Below, piece after piece: positions 45,968 through 55,017 of a DNA stretch of 64,000 bases. The notes beneath the pieces were generated by a model that searched no databases, was not told the origin of the DNA, and was given only the letters and a program-made list of their open reading frames with translations. Made by a program: the position numbers and the translations under genes. The stretch is from Burkholderia guangdongensis (GTDB taxonomy: Bacteria > Pseudomonadota > Gammaproteobacteria > Burkholderiales > Burkholderiaceae), in contig NZ_JACBNX010000011.1 in the NCBI RefSeq assembly GCF_013403875.1, forward strand, positions 1 to 64,000, in the 5' to 3' direction. Positions within the stretch are counted from its first letter, which is position 1, and the number at the start of each line of letters is the position of its first letter.

Positions 45968-46426
45968 ATGGCTCAACGCTTTCCGTTGCAGATCCTGCTC
46001 GAGCGCGCGCAGGGCGATCTCGACGCGGCGACCAAGCGGCTCGGCGTCGCGCAGCGCGAGCGCGCCGACGCGTCGAAGCAGCTCGAAGCGCTGCTGCGGT
46101 ATCGCGACGACTATCACGCGCGCTTCGCGCAGTCCGCGCAGAGCGGGATGCCGGCCGGCAACTGGCGGAACTTCCAGGCGTTCATCGACACGCTGGACAC
46201 GGCGATCGACCAGCAGCGCCGCGTGCTCGCCGCCGCCGACGCGCGGCTCGACGACGCACGCCCGCACTGGCTGCACAAGAAGCGCGTGGTCGGTTCGTTC
46301 GAAGTCCTGCAGACGCGCGCGGCGACGCAGGATGCGCAGCGCGACGCAAAGCGCGAGCAGCGCGACGCCGACGAGCACGCGGCGAAGATGCTGCGGATGC
46401 GCGCCGATGCGGCGAAGTCGCCCTGA
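45968..46426 (+). CDS. fliJ: Flagellar export protein FliJ
   Basis: The 152-residue protein is a predicted two-stranded coiled coil (PLQILLERAQGDLDAATKRL through the Arg/Asp-rich end REQRDADEHAAKMLRMRADA), the usual shape of FliJ. It sits in the FliI ring and links it to FlhA. It starts five bases after fliI; the ORF open upstream in this frame shadows fliI. Confidence 0.92.
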   Translation: MAQRFPLQILLERAQGDLDAATKRLGVAQRERADASKQLEALLRYRDDYHARFAQSAQSGMPAGNWRNFQAFIDTLDTAIDQQRRVLAAADARLDDARPHWLHKKRVVGSFEVLQTRAATQDAQRDAKREQRDADEHAAKMLRMRADAAKSP

Positions 46427-46455
46427 GCGGCCCCTTTTCGATTCCGGGAATTCCG

Positions 46456-48156
46456 ATGCCTTCACTGTCCCTGGCCGGCGCGCTGCTCGACATCGCCGGC
46501 GCCGTCTCCGCCAAGAACGCACGCCAGAGCGACGCGCCCGCGCCGACGACCGCGAGCGACGCGTCGTCGCCGTCCGCTTCGGCGACGACGCCATTCGGGC
46601 AGACGCTGCAGCAAAGCGTCGCTGCGCAGAAGTCCGGCGCGGCAGTTGCGTCGTCGGCGACGTCGGCTGCAACGCCGTTCGGGCAGACGCTGCAGCCAAG
46701 CGTCGCCGCGCAAAATTCCGGCGCGGCAGTTGCGCCGGCGGCTTCGTCGACTGCGACGCTGTTCGGGCAGGCGCTGCAGCCAAGCGTCGCCGCGCAAAAC
46801 GCCGGCGCGATGGCCGCGGCATCGGCATCGGCATCGGCATCGGCATCGGCATCGGCATCGACATCGACATCGACATCGACATCGACATCGGCCTCGGCGG
46901 CATCGTCGGCCTTGACGCCATTTGGACAGGTGCCGCAGCAGAGCGGCGCCGCGCAGAAGCCCCGCGCGGCGGCGTCATCGTTCGCCGCCACGACGGTGTC
47001 CGCTGCCTCCACCGTGCAGGACGCGCCATCGACGTCGGCCGACGGCACGCAGCCGTCCACCTCGTCCGGCGACAAAAAGACCGACGATGCGTCCGACGCG
47101 ACGCCGAATGCCGCCGCGCTCGCCGCCGCCGCGGCCGTGCAGGCGCAGTTGCTCGCGCGTCCCGACCTCGCGCCGCCACCGCCCGCACCGCCCGCCGCGC
47201 AAACGGCCGCCGACGCGCAAGTGCAGCTCCAGACGATCGGCCATACAGCCGCCGCCGATGTGCAGGACGACGCGCCGCCGGCCACGGACGCCACGGACAC
47301 GACGACGCCGATCTCCCATGCGCTGCAGGCCGCCCTCGCGAATCTCGCCGATGGCGCCACGAGCGCGCCGGCCACAGCAGCCGCCACGCCGGGCGCGGCG
47401 CCGCAAGCTGCCGCACCGGGCACGCTGTCATTGACGCCGAACGCGCCGGCGTTCGGCAAGACGCTCGCCGACGCGAACGGCACGCTCGCGACCCAGTCGA
47501 CGCAACAGTCGACCACCGACACCTCGTCGCTGAGCACCGGCGTCGCCACCGCGAAAACCGACACGGCGCATGCGCCCGCCACGCAACCGGACGCAACGAA
47601 CACCGCCCAGGCGACGCTCGCCGCCGCGGCCACCGCGGCCACCGTCACGCAGCAGCAGCCCGCCGCCGGCGCAATCGCCGCCGCGACCTCGGGCGCGCAC
47701 GCGCTCGCGCCGCACGTCGGCACCGCCGACTGGACGGACGCGCTGAGCCAGAAGGTCGTGTTCCTGTCGAATGCGCACCAGCAGAGCGCGGAGCTGACGC
47801 TGAATCCACCGGACCTCGGCCCACTGCAGGTCGTGCTGCGCGTCGCGGACAATCACGCGCACGCGCTGTTCGTGTCGCAGCACGCGCAGGTGCGCGACGC
47901 GGTCGAAGCCGCGCTGCCGAAGCTGCGCGATGCGATGGAAGCGGGCGGGCTCGGCCTCGGCAGCGCGACCGTCAGCGACGGCGGCTTCGCGTCGTCGCAG
48001 CAGAACCCGCAACAAGCGTCGTCCGGCGGCCAGCCGGCGCGGCGCGCGAACGGGCCGGCATCAGCCGGCGGCGCGTCGGCCGACGCCGCGCCATCCGCTT
48101 CCGCCGCCGGCATCGCGCCTCAGCGGCAGGTCGGCCTCGTCGATACGTTCGCCTGA
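46456..48156 (+). CDS. fliK: Flagellar hook-length control protein FliK
   Basis: The 566-residue protein has a long Ala/Thr/Ser/Pro-rich ruler region and a folded C-terminal domain: WTDALSQKVVFLSNAHQQSA, ELTLNPPDLGPLQVVLRV (the L-NPP-LG motif), and a Gln/Ser-rich tail after SDGGFASSQQNPQQ. It measures the hook and signals FlhB to switch export substrates. The ruler contains three nearly identical 28-residue repeats and an (AS)7(TS)5 tract at about residues 45-145. It starts 29 bases after fliJ and ends the plus-strand flagellar operon. Confidence 0.93.
   Translation: MPSLSLAGALLDIAGAVSAKNARQSDAPAPTTASDASSPSASATTPFGQTLQQSVAAQKSGAAVASSATSAATPFGQTLQPSVAAQNSGAAVAPAASSTATLFGQALQPSVAAQNAGAMAAASASASASASASASTSTSTSTSTSASAASSALTPFGQVPQQSGAAQKPRAAASSFAATTVSAASTVQDAPSTSADGTQPSTSSGDKKTDDASDATPNAAALAAAAAVQAQLLARPDLAPPPPAPPAAQTAADAQVQLQTIGHTAAADVQDDAPPATDATDTTTPISHALQAALANLADGATSAPATAAATPGAAPQAAAPGTLSLTPNAPAFGKTLADANGTLATQSTQQSTTDTSSLSTGVATAKTDTAHAPATQPDATNTAQATLAAAATAATVTQQQPAAGAIAAATSGAHALAPHVGTADWTDALSQKVVFLSNAHQQSAELTLNPPDLGPLQVVLRVADNHAHALFVSQHAQVRDAVEAALPKLRDAMEAGGLGLGSATVSDGGFASSQQNPQQASSGGQPARRANGPASAGGASADAAPSASAAGIAPQRQVGLVDTFA
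46588..46890 (+). repeat. 84-bp and 6-bp tandem repeats inside fliK
   Basis: Three 84-base units encode TPFGQTLQ(Q/P)SVAAQ(K/N)-type segments. They are followed by seven GCATCG and then five ACATCG units (46819-46890) encoding (AS)7(TS)5; a partial fourth PFGQ unit follows. All unit lengths are multiples of three. Confidence 0.92.
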
Positions 48157-48180
48157 ACATCCGCCCGGTCGCACACGGCT

Positions 48181-48232
48181 CAGCGGATCAGCGGATCAGC
48201 GGATCAGCGGATCAGCGGATCAGCGGATCAGC
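48181..48232. repeat. 8-bp tandem repeat (CAGCGGAT) between fliK and the GMC gene
   Basis: About six and a half perfect copies of CAGCGGAT lie between two convergent genes. They are noncoding and likely to vary in copy number between strains. Confidence 0.92.
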
Positions 48233-48251
48233 AGGTCCGCAAGTCAGCGGC

Positions 48252-49892
48252 TCAGCGCCCGTGCAGCGCGGACACCGCCTCGCCGCGCGCCGCCCCCGCC
48301 TTGCGCGTGGCCGCGATGAAATCCGCCGCGCGCTCGCCGATCATCACGGACGGCGCATTCGTGTTGCCGCCGATCAGCGTCGGCATCACCGACGCATCGA
48401 CGACACGCAGCCCGTCCACGCCACGCACGCGCAATTGCGGATCGACGACCGCGGCCGGATCGGTGCCCATCCGGCAGGTGCCGACCGGGTGATAGATCGT
48501 GTCCGCGCGCTCGACGATCGTCTCACGCAGTTGCTCGTCGGTCTGATGCGGATTCGTGTACAGCTCGCGCCCGCCCTGCGACGCGAGCGGCGTCTGCGAC
48601 AGGATCCGCCGCATCGCATGCGCGCCGCTCACGAGCAGATCGAGGTCGCGCGCATCGCTGAAAAAGCGCGGATCGATCAGCGGCGCATCGCGCATGTCGC
48701 TACTCACGAGCGCCACCGTGCCGCGGCTCTTCGGCCGCAGCGCGCACACGTGCAGCGAGTAGCCGAAGCCCCAGTGCATCGTGCGGTTGTGGTTGTCGAC
48801 GAGCGCGGTGCAGAAGTGCAGTTGCAGATCCGGACGATCGAGCCCCGGCTCGCTCTTGATGAAGCCGCCCGCCTCCGCGACGTTGCTCGTCATCATCCCC
48901 TGCCGGCTCGACAGATAGCGCGCGAGCGCGGGCGTCATCTTCGCGAGCCCGCGCAGGCACACGCCGACGAGCTCCGACGAATTCACGCGCGTGTTGATGA
49001 TGAAGTCGATGTGGTCGATCAGGTTCTCACCGACGTCGGGCGCGTCGTGCACGACTGAAATCCCTCGACGCCGCAGCGCGTCGGCCGGCCCGATCCCCGA
49101 GCACATCAGCAGCTGCGGCGAGTTGAACGCGCCGGCCGACAGCACGACCTCCGCGCGCGCGCCGAGCGTCTCGACCCGGCCGCCGCGCGCAACCGACACG
49201 CCGCTCGCGCGCTTGCCGTCGAACGCGACGCGCAGCACGGTCGCGTCGGTGATCACGTGCAGGTTCGGCCGGCTGCGTCCGTAGATGTAGGCGCGCGCGA
49301 CGCTGCAGCGCGAGCCGTCGCGATGCGTGACCTGATAGAAGCCGACGCCTTCCTGATTCTCGCCGTTGAAGTCGTCGTTCAGCGGATAGCCGGCCGCGTG
49401 CGCGGCCTGGATGAATCGTTCGGAGAACGGATTGCGAAAGCGCAGATCGGACACCGTCAGCGGGCCGTCCGCGCCGTGCCACGCACTTGCGCCGCGCTGG
49501 TTGCCTTCCGCGCGCCGGAAGTACGGCAGCACGTCCTGCCAGCTCCAGCCGGTGCAGCCGAGCTGCGCCCATTCGTCGTAGTCGAGCGGATGGCCGCGCG
49601 TGTAGATCATCGCGTTGATCGCGCTCGATCCGCCCATCCCGCGCCCGCGCGGCTGATAGCCGCGACGTCCGCCGAGGCCGGACTGCGGGACGGTTTCGTA
49701 GCCGTAGTTCGTTTTCAGCTTGAACGGCACGAGCGCCGCGATGCCGGCCGGCATGTTCACGAGCAGGTTCCTGTCGGTATGCGGCCCCGCTTCGATCAGC
49801 GCGATCGTCGCCTCGGGGCACGCGTCGGCGAGCCGGCCCGCGAGGCTCGACCCGCCGGAACCCGCCCCGACGATGATGTAGTCGTATTGCAT
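48252..49892 (-). CDS. GMC-family FAD oxidoreductase (choline-dehydrogenase-like)
   Basis: The 546-residue enzyme has YDYIIVGAGSGGSSLAGRLA at the start, GRGMGGSSAINAMIYTRGHP near residue 84, the second GMC signature GAFNSPQLLMCSGIGPADAL, and the C-terminal catalytic region YHPVGTCRMG and NTNAPSVMIGERAADF. It oxidises an alcohol to an aldehyde using FAD. The neighbouring divergent aldehyde dehydrogenase could take the product further, so the pair may form an alcohol-to-acid pathway; the substrate is unknown. GGAG lies eight bases before the ATG. Confidence 0.92.
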   Translation of the reverse strand: MQYDYIIVGAGSGGSSLAGRLADACPEATIALIEAGPHTDRNLLVNMPAGIAALVPFKLKTNYGYETVPQSGLGGRRGYQPRGRGMGGSSAINAMIYTRGHPLDYDEWAQLGCTGWSWQDVLPYFRRAEGNQRGASAWHGADGPLTVSDLRFRNPFSERFIQAAHAAGYPLNDDFNGENQEGVGFYQVTHRDGSRCSVARAYIYGRSRPNLHVITDATVLRVAFDGKRASGVSVARGGRVETLGARAEVVLSAGAFNSPQLLMCSGIGPADALRRRGISVVHDAPDVGENLIDHIDFIINTRVNSSELVGVCLRGLAKMTPALARYLSSRQGMMTSNVAEAGGFIKSEPGLDRPDLQLHFCTALVDNHNRTMHWGFGYSLHVCALRPKSRGTVALVSSDMRDAPLIDPRFFSDARDLDLLVSGAHAMRRILSQTPLASQGGRELYTNPHQTDEQLRETIVERADTIYHPVGTCRMGTDPAAVVDPQLRVRGVDGLRVVDASVMPTLIGGNTNAPSVMIGERAADFIAATRKAGAARGEAVSALHGR

Positions 49893-50192
49893 GTCACGTC
49901 TCCGTTCCTGTCCACGAATGGCGTCGTCCGGCTGAGCCGAATTCTTTCGATGTCCGGCCATTTTAGGAATGCCGCGCACGCGCACGGCGCACCGAATCAA
50001 GAGCGATTCCTCTAAACGTATGCGTGAACTAAATTTAAGATGCGTGGATTCTTTGGGCGCGCCGCACGCGGATGCGGGCCGCGCCATGCGCGCCGCGTCG
50101 CGGCTGACATTTGCCTCCATTCGCATCGACCGTCGCGCAAATGCGACGACCCAGGGACATCCCCGCCGCCGCACTCGCTCCGAGGAATCGAC
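49893..50192. promoter_or_regulatory. Divergent promoter region, GMC oxidoreductase / aldehyde dehydrogenase
   Basis: These 300 bases separate two divergent genes. The only AT-rich part is around 50010-50045 (ACTAAATTTAAGATG). No operator repeat or clear promoter boxes could be identified. Confidence 0.4.
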
Positions 50193-51635
50193 ATGAAGAA
50201 TGATCTGCCCGAACTGGCCCCGCAAGATGACCCCGCGCTCGCCGCACTGACCTCGTTGCTGCGCGACCAGCGCGCCGCCTATCTGCGCGCGCCGTTTCCG
50301 GCGTGGGACGTGCGCGCCGCGCATCTGCGCGCACTGCGCGCGATGGTGCTCGACAACGCCGACGCGCTCGCCGACGCGATCAGCGCCGACTTCGGCCATC
50401 GCGCGAAGCAGGAGGTGCTGCTGTCGGAAATCTGGACGTCGAAGGAAGAGATCGACGAGGCGCTGAAGCACGGCAAGCGCTGGATGAAGCCGATGCGCCG
50501 CGCGACGAACAAGTGGCTGCGCCCCGCGCGCGCAAAGGTGATCCCGCAGCCGCTCGGCGTGATCGGCATCGTCGTGCCGTGGAACTATCCGGTGATGCTG
50601 TCCGTCGGCCCGCTGATCGGCGCACTCGCGGCCGGCAACCGCGCGATCGTCAAGATGTCCGAACTGACGCCGCGCACGTCCGCGCTGTTCGAGCAGTTGA
50701 TCGCGAAGACGTTCGCGCGCGAGCACGTCGCGGTCGTGAACGGCGACGCCGACGTCGGCGCCGCGTTCAGCGCGCTGCCGTTCGATCATCTGCTGTTCAC
50801 CGGCTCGACGCAGGTCGGTCGGCACGTGATGCGCGCGGCCGCCGAGCATCTGACGCCTGTTACGCTCGAGCTCGGCGGCAAGTCGCCGGCGATCGTCGGG
50901 CCGAACGCGCGCTTCGACACCGCGGTCGATTCGATCGTCACCGGCAAGACGCTGAACGCGGGCCAGACCTGCATCGCGCCCGACTACGTGCTGCTGCCGC
51001 GCGGCATGGAAGCCGCGTTCATCGAGCGCGCCCGCGCGCGGCTCGAGAAGCTCTACCCGGATTTCGCGCGCAACGCCGATTTCACGTCGATCGTGTCCGA
51101 TCGCCATTTCGCGCGGCTGCAGCGGCTCGCGAGCGACGCGCAGGCGGCCGGCGCGCAGTTGCATCCGCTCGCCGACGCGGCGTCCGATCCGTCGCTGCGC
51201 CGCTTCGTGCCGTGCGCGGTCACGCACGTGCCGGATGCATCGCAGCTGATGCAGGAAGAGATCTTCGGCCCGCTGCTGCCACTCGTGCCGTACGAGACGC
51301 TCGACGAAGCGATCGCGTACGTGAACACGCGGCCGCGCCCGCTCGCGCTGTATCTGTTCGACGACGACCGCGGCACGATCGACCGCGTGATGCAGGAGAC
51401 GATCTCGGGCGGCGTGACGATCAACGAGACGCTGATGCACATCGCGTGCGGCAGCCTGCCGTTCGGCGGCGTTGGCGCGAGCGGGATGGGCGCGTATCAC
51501 GGCTACGACGGCTTCGTCGCGTTCTCGAAGATGAAGCCGGTGCTCACGCAGGCGCGCTGGAACGTGCGCGAGCTGATCGCGCCGCCCTACGGGAAGCGCT
51601 TCGCGGCCGTGATCAGGATGATGCTGAAGCTCTGA
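50193..51635 (+). CDS. Aldehyde dehydrogenase, coniferyl-aldehyde-dehydrogenase type
   Basis: The 480-residue NAD(P)-dependent enzyme has the ALDH motifs VVPWNYPVMLSVGPLIGALA, LLFTGSTQVGRHVM, TLELGGKSP (general-base glutamate) and NAGQTCIAPDYVLLP with the catalytic cysteine near residue 256. Near the end is CGSLPFGGVGASGMGAYHG. The N-terminal features place it with coniferyl aldehyde / fatty aldehyde dehydrogenases rather than betaine aldehyde enzymes. GAGGA precedes the ATG. It is divergent from the GMC oxidoreductase and may act on its product. Confidence 0.88.
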   Translation: MKNDLPELAPQDDPALAALTSLLRDQRAAYLRAPFPAWDVRAAHLRALRAMVLDNADALADAISADFGHRAKQEVLLSEIWTSKEEIDEALKHGKRWMKPMRRATNKWLRPARAKVIPQPLGVIGIVVPWNYPVMLSVGPLIGALAAGNRAIVKMSELTPRTSALFEQLIAKTFAREHVAVVNGDADVGAAFSALPFDHLLFTGSTQVGRHVMRAAAEHLTPVTLELGGKSPAIVGPNARFDTAVDSIVTGKTLNAGQTCIAPDYVLLPRGMEAAFIERARARLEKLYPDFARNADFTSIVSDRHFARLQRLASDAQAAGAQLHPLADAASDPSLRRFVPCAVTHVPDASQLMQEEIFGPLLPLVPYETLDEAIAYVNTRPRPLALYLFDDDRGTIDRVMQETISGGVTINETLMHIACGSLPFGGVGASGMGAYHGYDGFVAFSKMKPVLTQARWNVRELIAPPYGKRFAAVIRMMLKL

Positions 51636-51683
51636 ACGAAGCGGGCGCGGTGCACCCGCGCGCGCTCACACCGTCCACGCCAC

Positions 51684-52715
51684 TCACACCGGCCACAGCG
51701 GCCCTTCCTGCATCGCGCCGATCTGCTCGCGCAATTCGAGCACGCGCGCTTCCCAGTACCGATGCGTGTTGAACCACGGGAACGCGGCCGGGAACGCGGG
51801 ATCGTCCCAGCGCCGCGCGAGCCATGCCGCGTAGTGGATCAGCCGCAGCGTGCGCAGCGCCTCGACGAGATGCAGCTCGCGCGGCTCGAATTCGCAGAAG
51901 TCCTCGTACCCGGCGAGCAGATCCGCGAGCGCGCGCGACGCGCCCTCGCGGTCGCCCGGCAGCAGCAGCCACAGATCCTGGACCGCGGGCGCCATCCGGC
52001 TGTCGTCGAAGTCGACGAAATGCGGGCCGGCGTCGGTCCACAGCACGTTGCTCGGATGGCAATCGCCGTGCGCGCGCAACAGCCGGATCTCGCCCGCGCG
52101 CTCGAACGCGGCCTCGACGCCCTCGAGCGCGAGCGCGAGCACGGTTTCGTACGCGGGCCGCACGTCGACCGGGATGAAATCGTGCGCGAGCAGATAGTCG
52201 CGCGGCTCGTAGCCGAACGTGCGGATGTCGAGCGCGGGCCGGAACGCGTACGACTCGGTCGCGCCGACCGCGTGAATCCGTCCGATGAATCGGCCGAGCC
52301 ATTCGAGCGTGCCGCTGTGGTCGAGATCCGGCGCGCGGCCGCCGCGACGCTCGAAGATCGAGAAGCGGAAGCCCTCGAACGCGTGCAGCGTGCGGCCGTC
52401 GAACGCCCGCGCGGGCACCGCCGGAATCTCGCGCTCAGCGAGTTCGGCGACGAACGCGTGTTCTTCGAGAATCGCGTCGTCGGACCAGCGCGCGGGACGG
52501 TAGAACTTCGCGACGATCGGCGGGCCGTCTTCGATGCCGGCCTGATACACGCGGTTTTCGTAGCTGTTGAGGGCGAGCAGGCGCCCGTCGGTGCGCAGCC
52601 CGGCGGGGATCAGCACGCTGTCGAGCGCATCGAGCACGCGCTCGGGCGTGAGCCCGGCGAACGGCGGGGCAGCGGGGGCGGTGTCAGTGGCGGGGAGTTC
52701 GTTCATGCCCCGCAT
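51684..52715 (-). CDS. srkA: Stress response kinase A (YihE/SrkA), Ser/Thr kinase
   Basis: The 343-residue protein belongs to the aminoglycoside-phosphotransferase-like kinase fold. It has FAGLTPERVLDALDSVLIPA at the start, ALNSYENRVYQAGIEDGPPI in the P-loop region, HGDCHPSNVLWTDAGPHFVD (catalytic loop, aspartate near residue 216) and FDDSRMAPAVQDLWLLLPGD. SrkA in E. coli protects against stress-induced death. Two ATGs (52715 and 52706) are possible; GGAG four bases before the first favours it slightly. Confidence 0.9.
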   Translation of the reverse strand: MRGMNELPATDTAPAAPPFAGLTPERVLDALDSVLIPAGLRTDGRLLALNSYENRVYQAGIEDGPPIVAKFYRPARWSDDAILEEHAFVAELAEREIPAVPARAFDGRTLHAFEGFRFSIFERRGGRAPDLDHSGTLEWLGRFIGRIHAVGATESYAFRPALDIRTFGYEPRDYLLAHDFIPVDVRPAYETVLALALEGVEAAFERAGEIRLLRAHGDCHPSNVLWTDAGPHFVDFDDSRMAPAVQDLWLLLPGDREGASRALADLLAGYEDFCEFEPRELHLVEALRTLRLIHYAAWLARRWDDPAFPAAFPWFNTHRYWEARVLELREQIGAMQEGPLWPV

Positions 52716-52754
52716 TGTGCTCCGCGCCGGACCGAAAGACGAGCGTGCCGACGT

Positions 52755-52967
52755 TCAGTGCACCGCCGCGCCGGCCGGCAGCACGGATTCGCCGGTGTCG
52801 ATCAGATCCTCGAGAAAGAACGGTTCGGTGTTGAGTTCCTTCGACTGGCCCGGCACGCCCACGTACCAGGTCACCATCGCCATGTCGCCCAGGATGCGCT
52901 GGACGATCCCGCGTGCGCCCTTCGGCACCGCGATATGGGTAGTGCAGACAATCGACCCGATATGCAT
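52755..52967 (-). CDS. Small conserved-looking protein, unknown function
   Basis: The 70-residue product starts MHIGSIVCTTHIAVPKGARG and ends with DLIDTGESVLPAGAAVH. It has no membrane helix or signal. GGGGA lies six bases before the ATG, and the composition is that of a real protein (few prolines or arginines). It is 39 bases upstream of srkA on the same strand and might share its transcript. No family is recognised. Confidence 0.65.
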   Translation of the reverse strand: MHIGSIVCTTHIAVPKGARGIVQRILGDMAMVTWYVGVPGQSKELNTEPFFLEDLIDTGESVLPAGAAVH

Positions 52968-53319
52968 GATGTTTCCCCACTCTTTTTGAGCCCGGCCCGC
53001 GCCATCCGGCCGGGCAAGGCACGATCCGCGCGGCCGTGCTGTCGCCGGCCGCGCGTCTCCCATTGTTCACGGTTTATCGAAGCGTGCAAAGAAAAAGGTG
53101 CGGATACTGTGCCGCGATCTTGCCGGCTGTCTCGAATCAACCACTCGCTCCCGCGCGCGCCTGGCGCGCGGGATGCCCTCATCATACCCTGCCGGATGTG
53201 ACGGCCCGGCATTCGCGCCCGTCGCGCGCCGTGCGACGACACGAGACGGACGCGGGACGGCACGAATCGCGCAATCGGCGTATCGTGACGCCTTTCGTTC
53301 CGCCCCCTGGAGACATCGC
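52968..53319. promoter_or_regulatory. Divergent intergenic region with a GC hairpin
   Basis: The 352 bases lie between the 70-residue gene and an MFS gene. TCCCGCGCG and CGCGCGGGA (53149-53173) form a nine-base inverted repeat around a seven-base loop, which could be an operator or a leader hairpin. Nothing else stands out. Confidence 0.4.
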
Positions 53320-54579
53320 GTGACCGTCCCGCCCGGAACCGCATCCCCGACACCGCGCGCCGCGGCGTCTCCCATTTCCGACGCCTATCTCGAACGCGGT
53401 TCGCGCAGCTACTGGCGTGCGAGCATCGCGCTGCTGTTCGCCGGCTATGCGACGTTCTCGCTGCTCTACTGCGTGCAGCCACTGTTGCCCGCGTTCTCGC
53501 AGGCGTTCGGCGTGAGCCCCGCGCAGAGCAGCCTCGCGGTGTCGTTCTCGACCGCGGCACTCGCGCTCGCGATATTCGTCGCGGGCTTCGTGTCAGAAGG
53601 ACTGAGCCGCCACCGGCTGATGACCGCGTCGCTGACGCTGTCGTCGCTGCTGACGCTCGGCACGGCGTTCGTGCCGCATTGGCCGCAGATGCTCGCGCTA
53701 CGCGCGCTCGTGGGAATCGCGCTCGGCGGCGTGCCCGCGGTCGCGATGGCCTATCTCGCCGAGGAGGTGCATCCGGACGGCCTCGGCCTCGCGATGGGCC
53801 TGTACGTCGGCGGCACCGCGATCGGCGGGATGGCCGGGCGCGTGATCACGAGCGTGCTCGCGGATCTGGTCGGCTGGCGCGTCGCGATCGGCGCGATCGG
53901 CGTGCTCGGGTTCGCGTCGACGCTCGGGTTCCGCGCGCTGCTGCCGCCGTCGCGGCACTTCACGCCGAGCCGCGGGCTCGCGCTCTCCGATCATCGCGCG
54001 GCGCTCGCGCGGCACCTGAGCGGCGGCCTCGAGCTGCCGGTGCTGTTCGCGATGGGATTCCTGCTGATGGGCAGCTTCGTCACGCTGTACAACTACCTCG
54101 GCTACCGGCTGCTCGCGCCGCCGTACCGGATGAGCCAGTCGACGATCGGCGCGATCTTCGTCGTCTATCTGGTCGGCGTCGTCGCATCGCCGTGGGCCGG
54201 CCGCATGGCCGACTCGTTCGGCCGCGGCCGCGTGCTGATCGCGAGCCTCGTCATCATGCTCGCGGGTGTCGCGCTGACGCTGTTGCATCCGGTCGCCGCG
54301 ATCGTCGCCGGCATCGCGTGCGTGACGTTCGGTTTCTTCGCCGGGCATCCGGTCGCGAGCGGCTGGGTCGGCCGCCTCGCGAAAGCGGGCAAGGGGCAGG
54401 CCGCCGCGCTGTATCTGCTCGCGTACTACGTCGGCTCGAGCGTCGTCGGCTCGTTCGGCGGCCACGTGTGGAGCACGTTCGGCTGGCCGGGCGTCGCGGC
54501 ACTCGTCGCGACGCTGCTCGTCGCCGGTCTCGCCGCCGCCGCGTGGCTGCGCCGGCGCGAACGCGCGGGCGCAGCCTGA
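53320..54579 (+). CDS. MFS transporter, YnfM-like
   Basis: The 419-residue protein has twelve helices after a soluble head of about 35 residues. The first, LLFAGYATFSLLYCVQPLLP, and the FSTAALALAIFVAGFVSEGL and VPAVAMAYLAEEVHPDGLGL regions match the YnfM / arabinose-efflux-like branch. The start is a GTG with GGAG seven bases upstream; the frame is open further back but without family features. Substrate unknown; export is likely. Confidence 0.85.
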   Translation: MTVPPGTASPTPRAAASPISDAYLERGSRSYWRASIALLFAGYATFSLLYCVQPLLPAFSQAFGVSPAQSSLAVSFSTAALALAIFVAGFVSEGLSRHRLMTASLTLSSLLTLGTAFVPHWPQMLALRALVGIALGGVPAVAMAYLAEEVHPDGLGLAMGLYVGGTAIGGMAGRVITSVLADLVGWRVAIGAIGVLGFASTLGFRALLPPSRHFTPSRGLALSDHRAALARHLSGGLELPVLFAMGFLLMGSFVTLYNYLGYRLLAPPYRMSQSTIGAIFVVYLVGVVASPWAGRMADSFGRGRVLIASLVIMLAGVALTLLHPVAAIVAGIACVTFGFFAGHPVASGWVGRLAKAGKGQAAALYLLAYYVGSSVVGSFGGHVWSTFGWPGVAALVATLLVAGLAAAAWLRRRERAGAA

Positions 54580-54706
54580 CGAATCGCGCACCGCGCTTTT
54601 CGCCCGACTTTTAATCATTCGGCTAGAGAAAACCGCGCGCCGTTTCCTATACTCGAAATGACCGCCCGCGAGAACGGGCCGGCCACGACGAAAATAGGAG
54701 ACACGC

Positions 54707-54892
54707 ATGACCACCTATTTCACGATCGGCGATTTCATTCTGCTGATCCCGATGGCGCTCGCCGGCGCGCTGTTTCTCGGCGCGGTTCCATGTGCCACCG
54801 AATTCCGCCATAACCTGCTGCGCGTGCTCGGCGCAATGCTCGGCGTCGGCGTCGCGATGCTGCTCGTCGAAGGCCTGCCCGCGTTGATTTAG
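54707..54892 (+). CDS. Small two-helix membrane protein, unknown function
   Basis: The 61-residue product starts MTTYFTIGDFILLIPMALAG. It has two hydrophobic segments (about 9-28 and 39-56) joined by a short polar loop with CATEFRHN. AGGAG lies seven bases before the ATG, so it is translated with good likelihood. No family is recognised. Confidence 0.65.
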   Translation: MTTYFTIGDFILLIPMALAGALFLGAVPCATEFRHNLLRVLGAMLGVGVAMLLVEGLPALI

Positions 54893-55017
54893 CGGTGCGT
54901 CGCGCCCGTCGTGTGCATTCCGGGCGCATTCCGGGCGCGTGTTGTGCACATTTCGCGCGCACCGTCGTTGCGCCGCGCCCCCGTCGCGGCAAGCCCTTCG
55001 GCGCTCTTCGTCGCCCG

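Noticed and set aside
48181..48232. CRISPR array
   Set aside because: Units are only 8 bases, directly adjacent with no spacers. The other arrays in the window are likewise plain tandem repeats.
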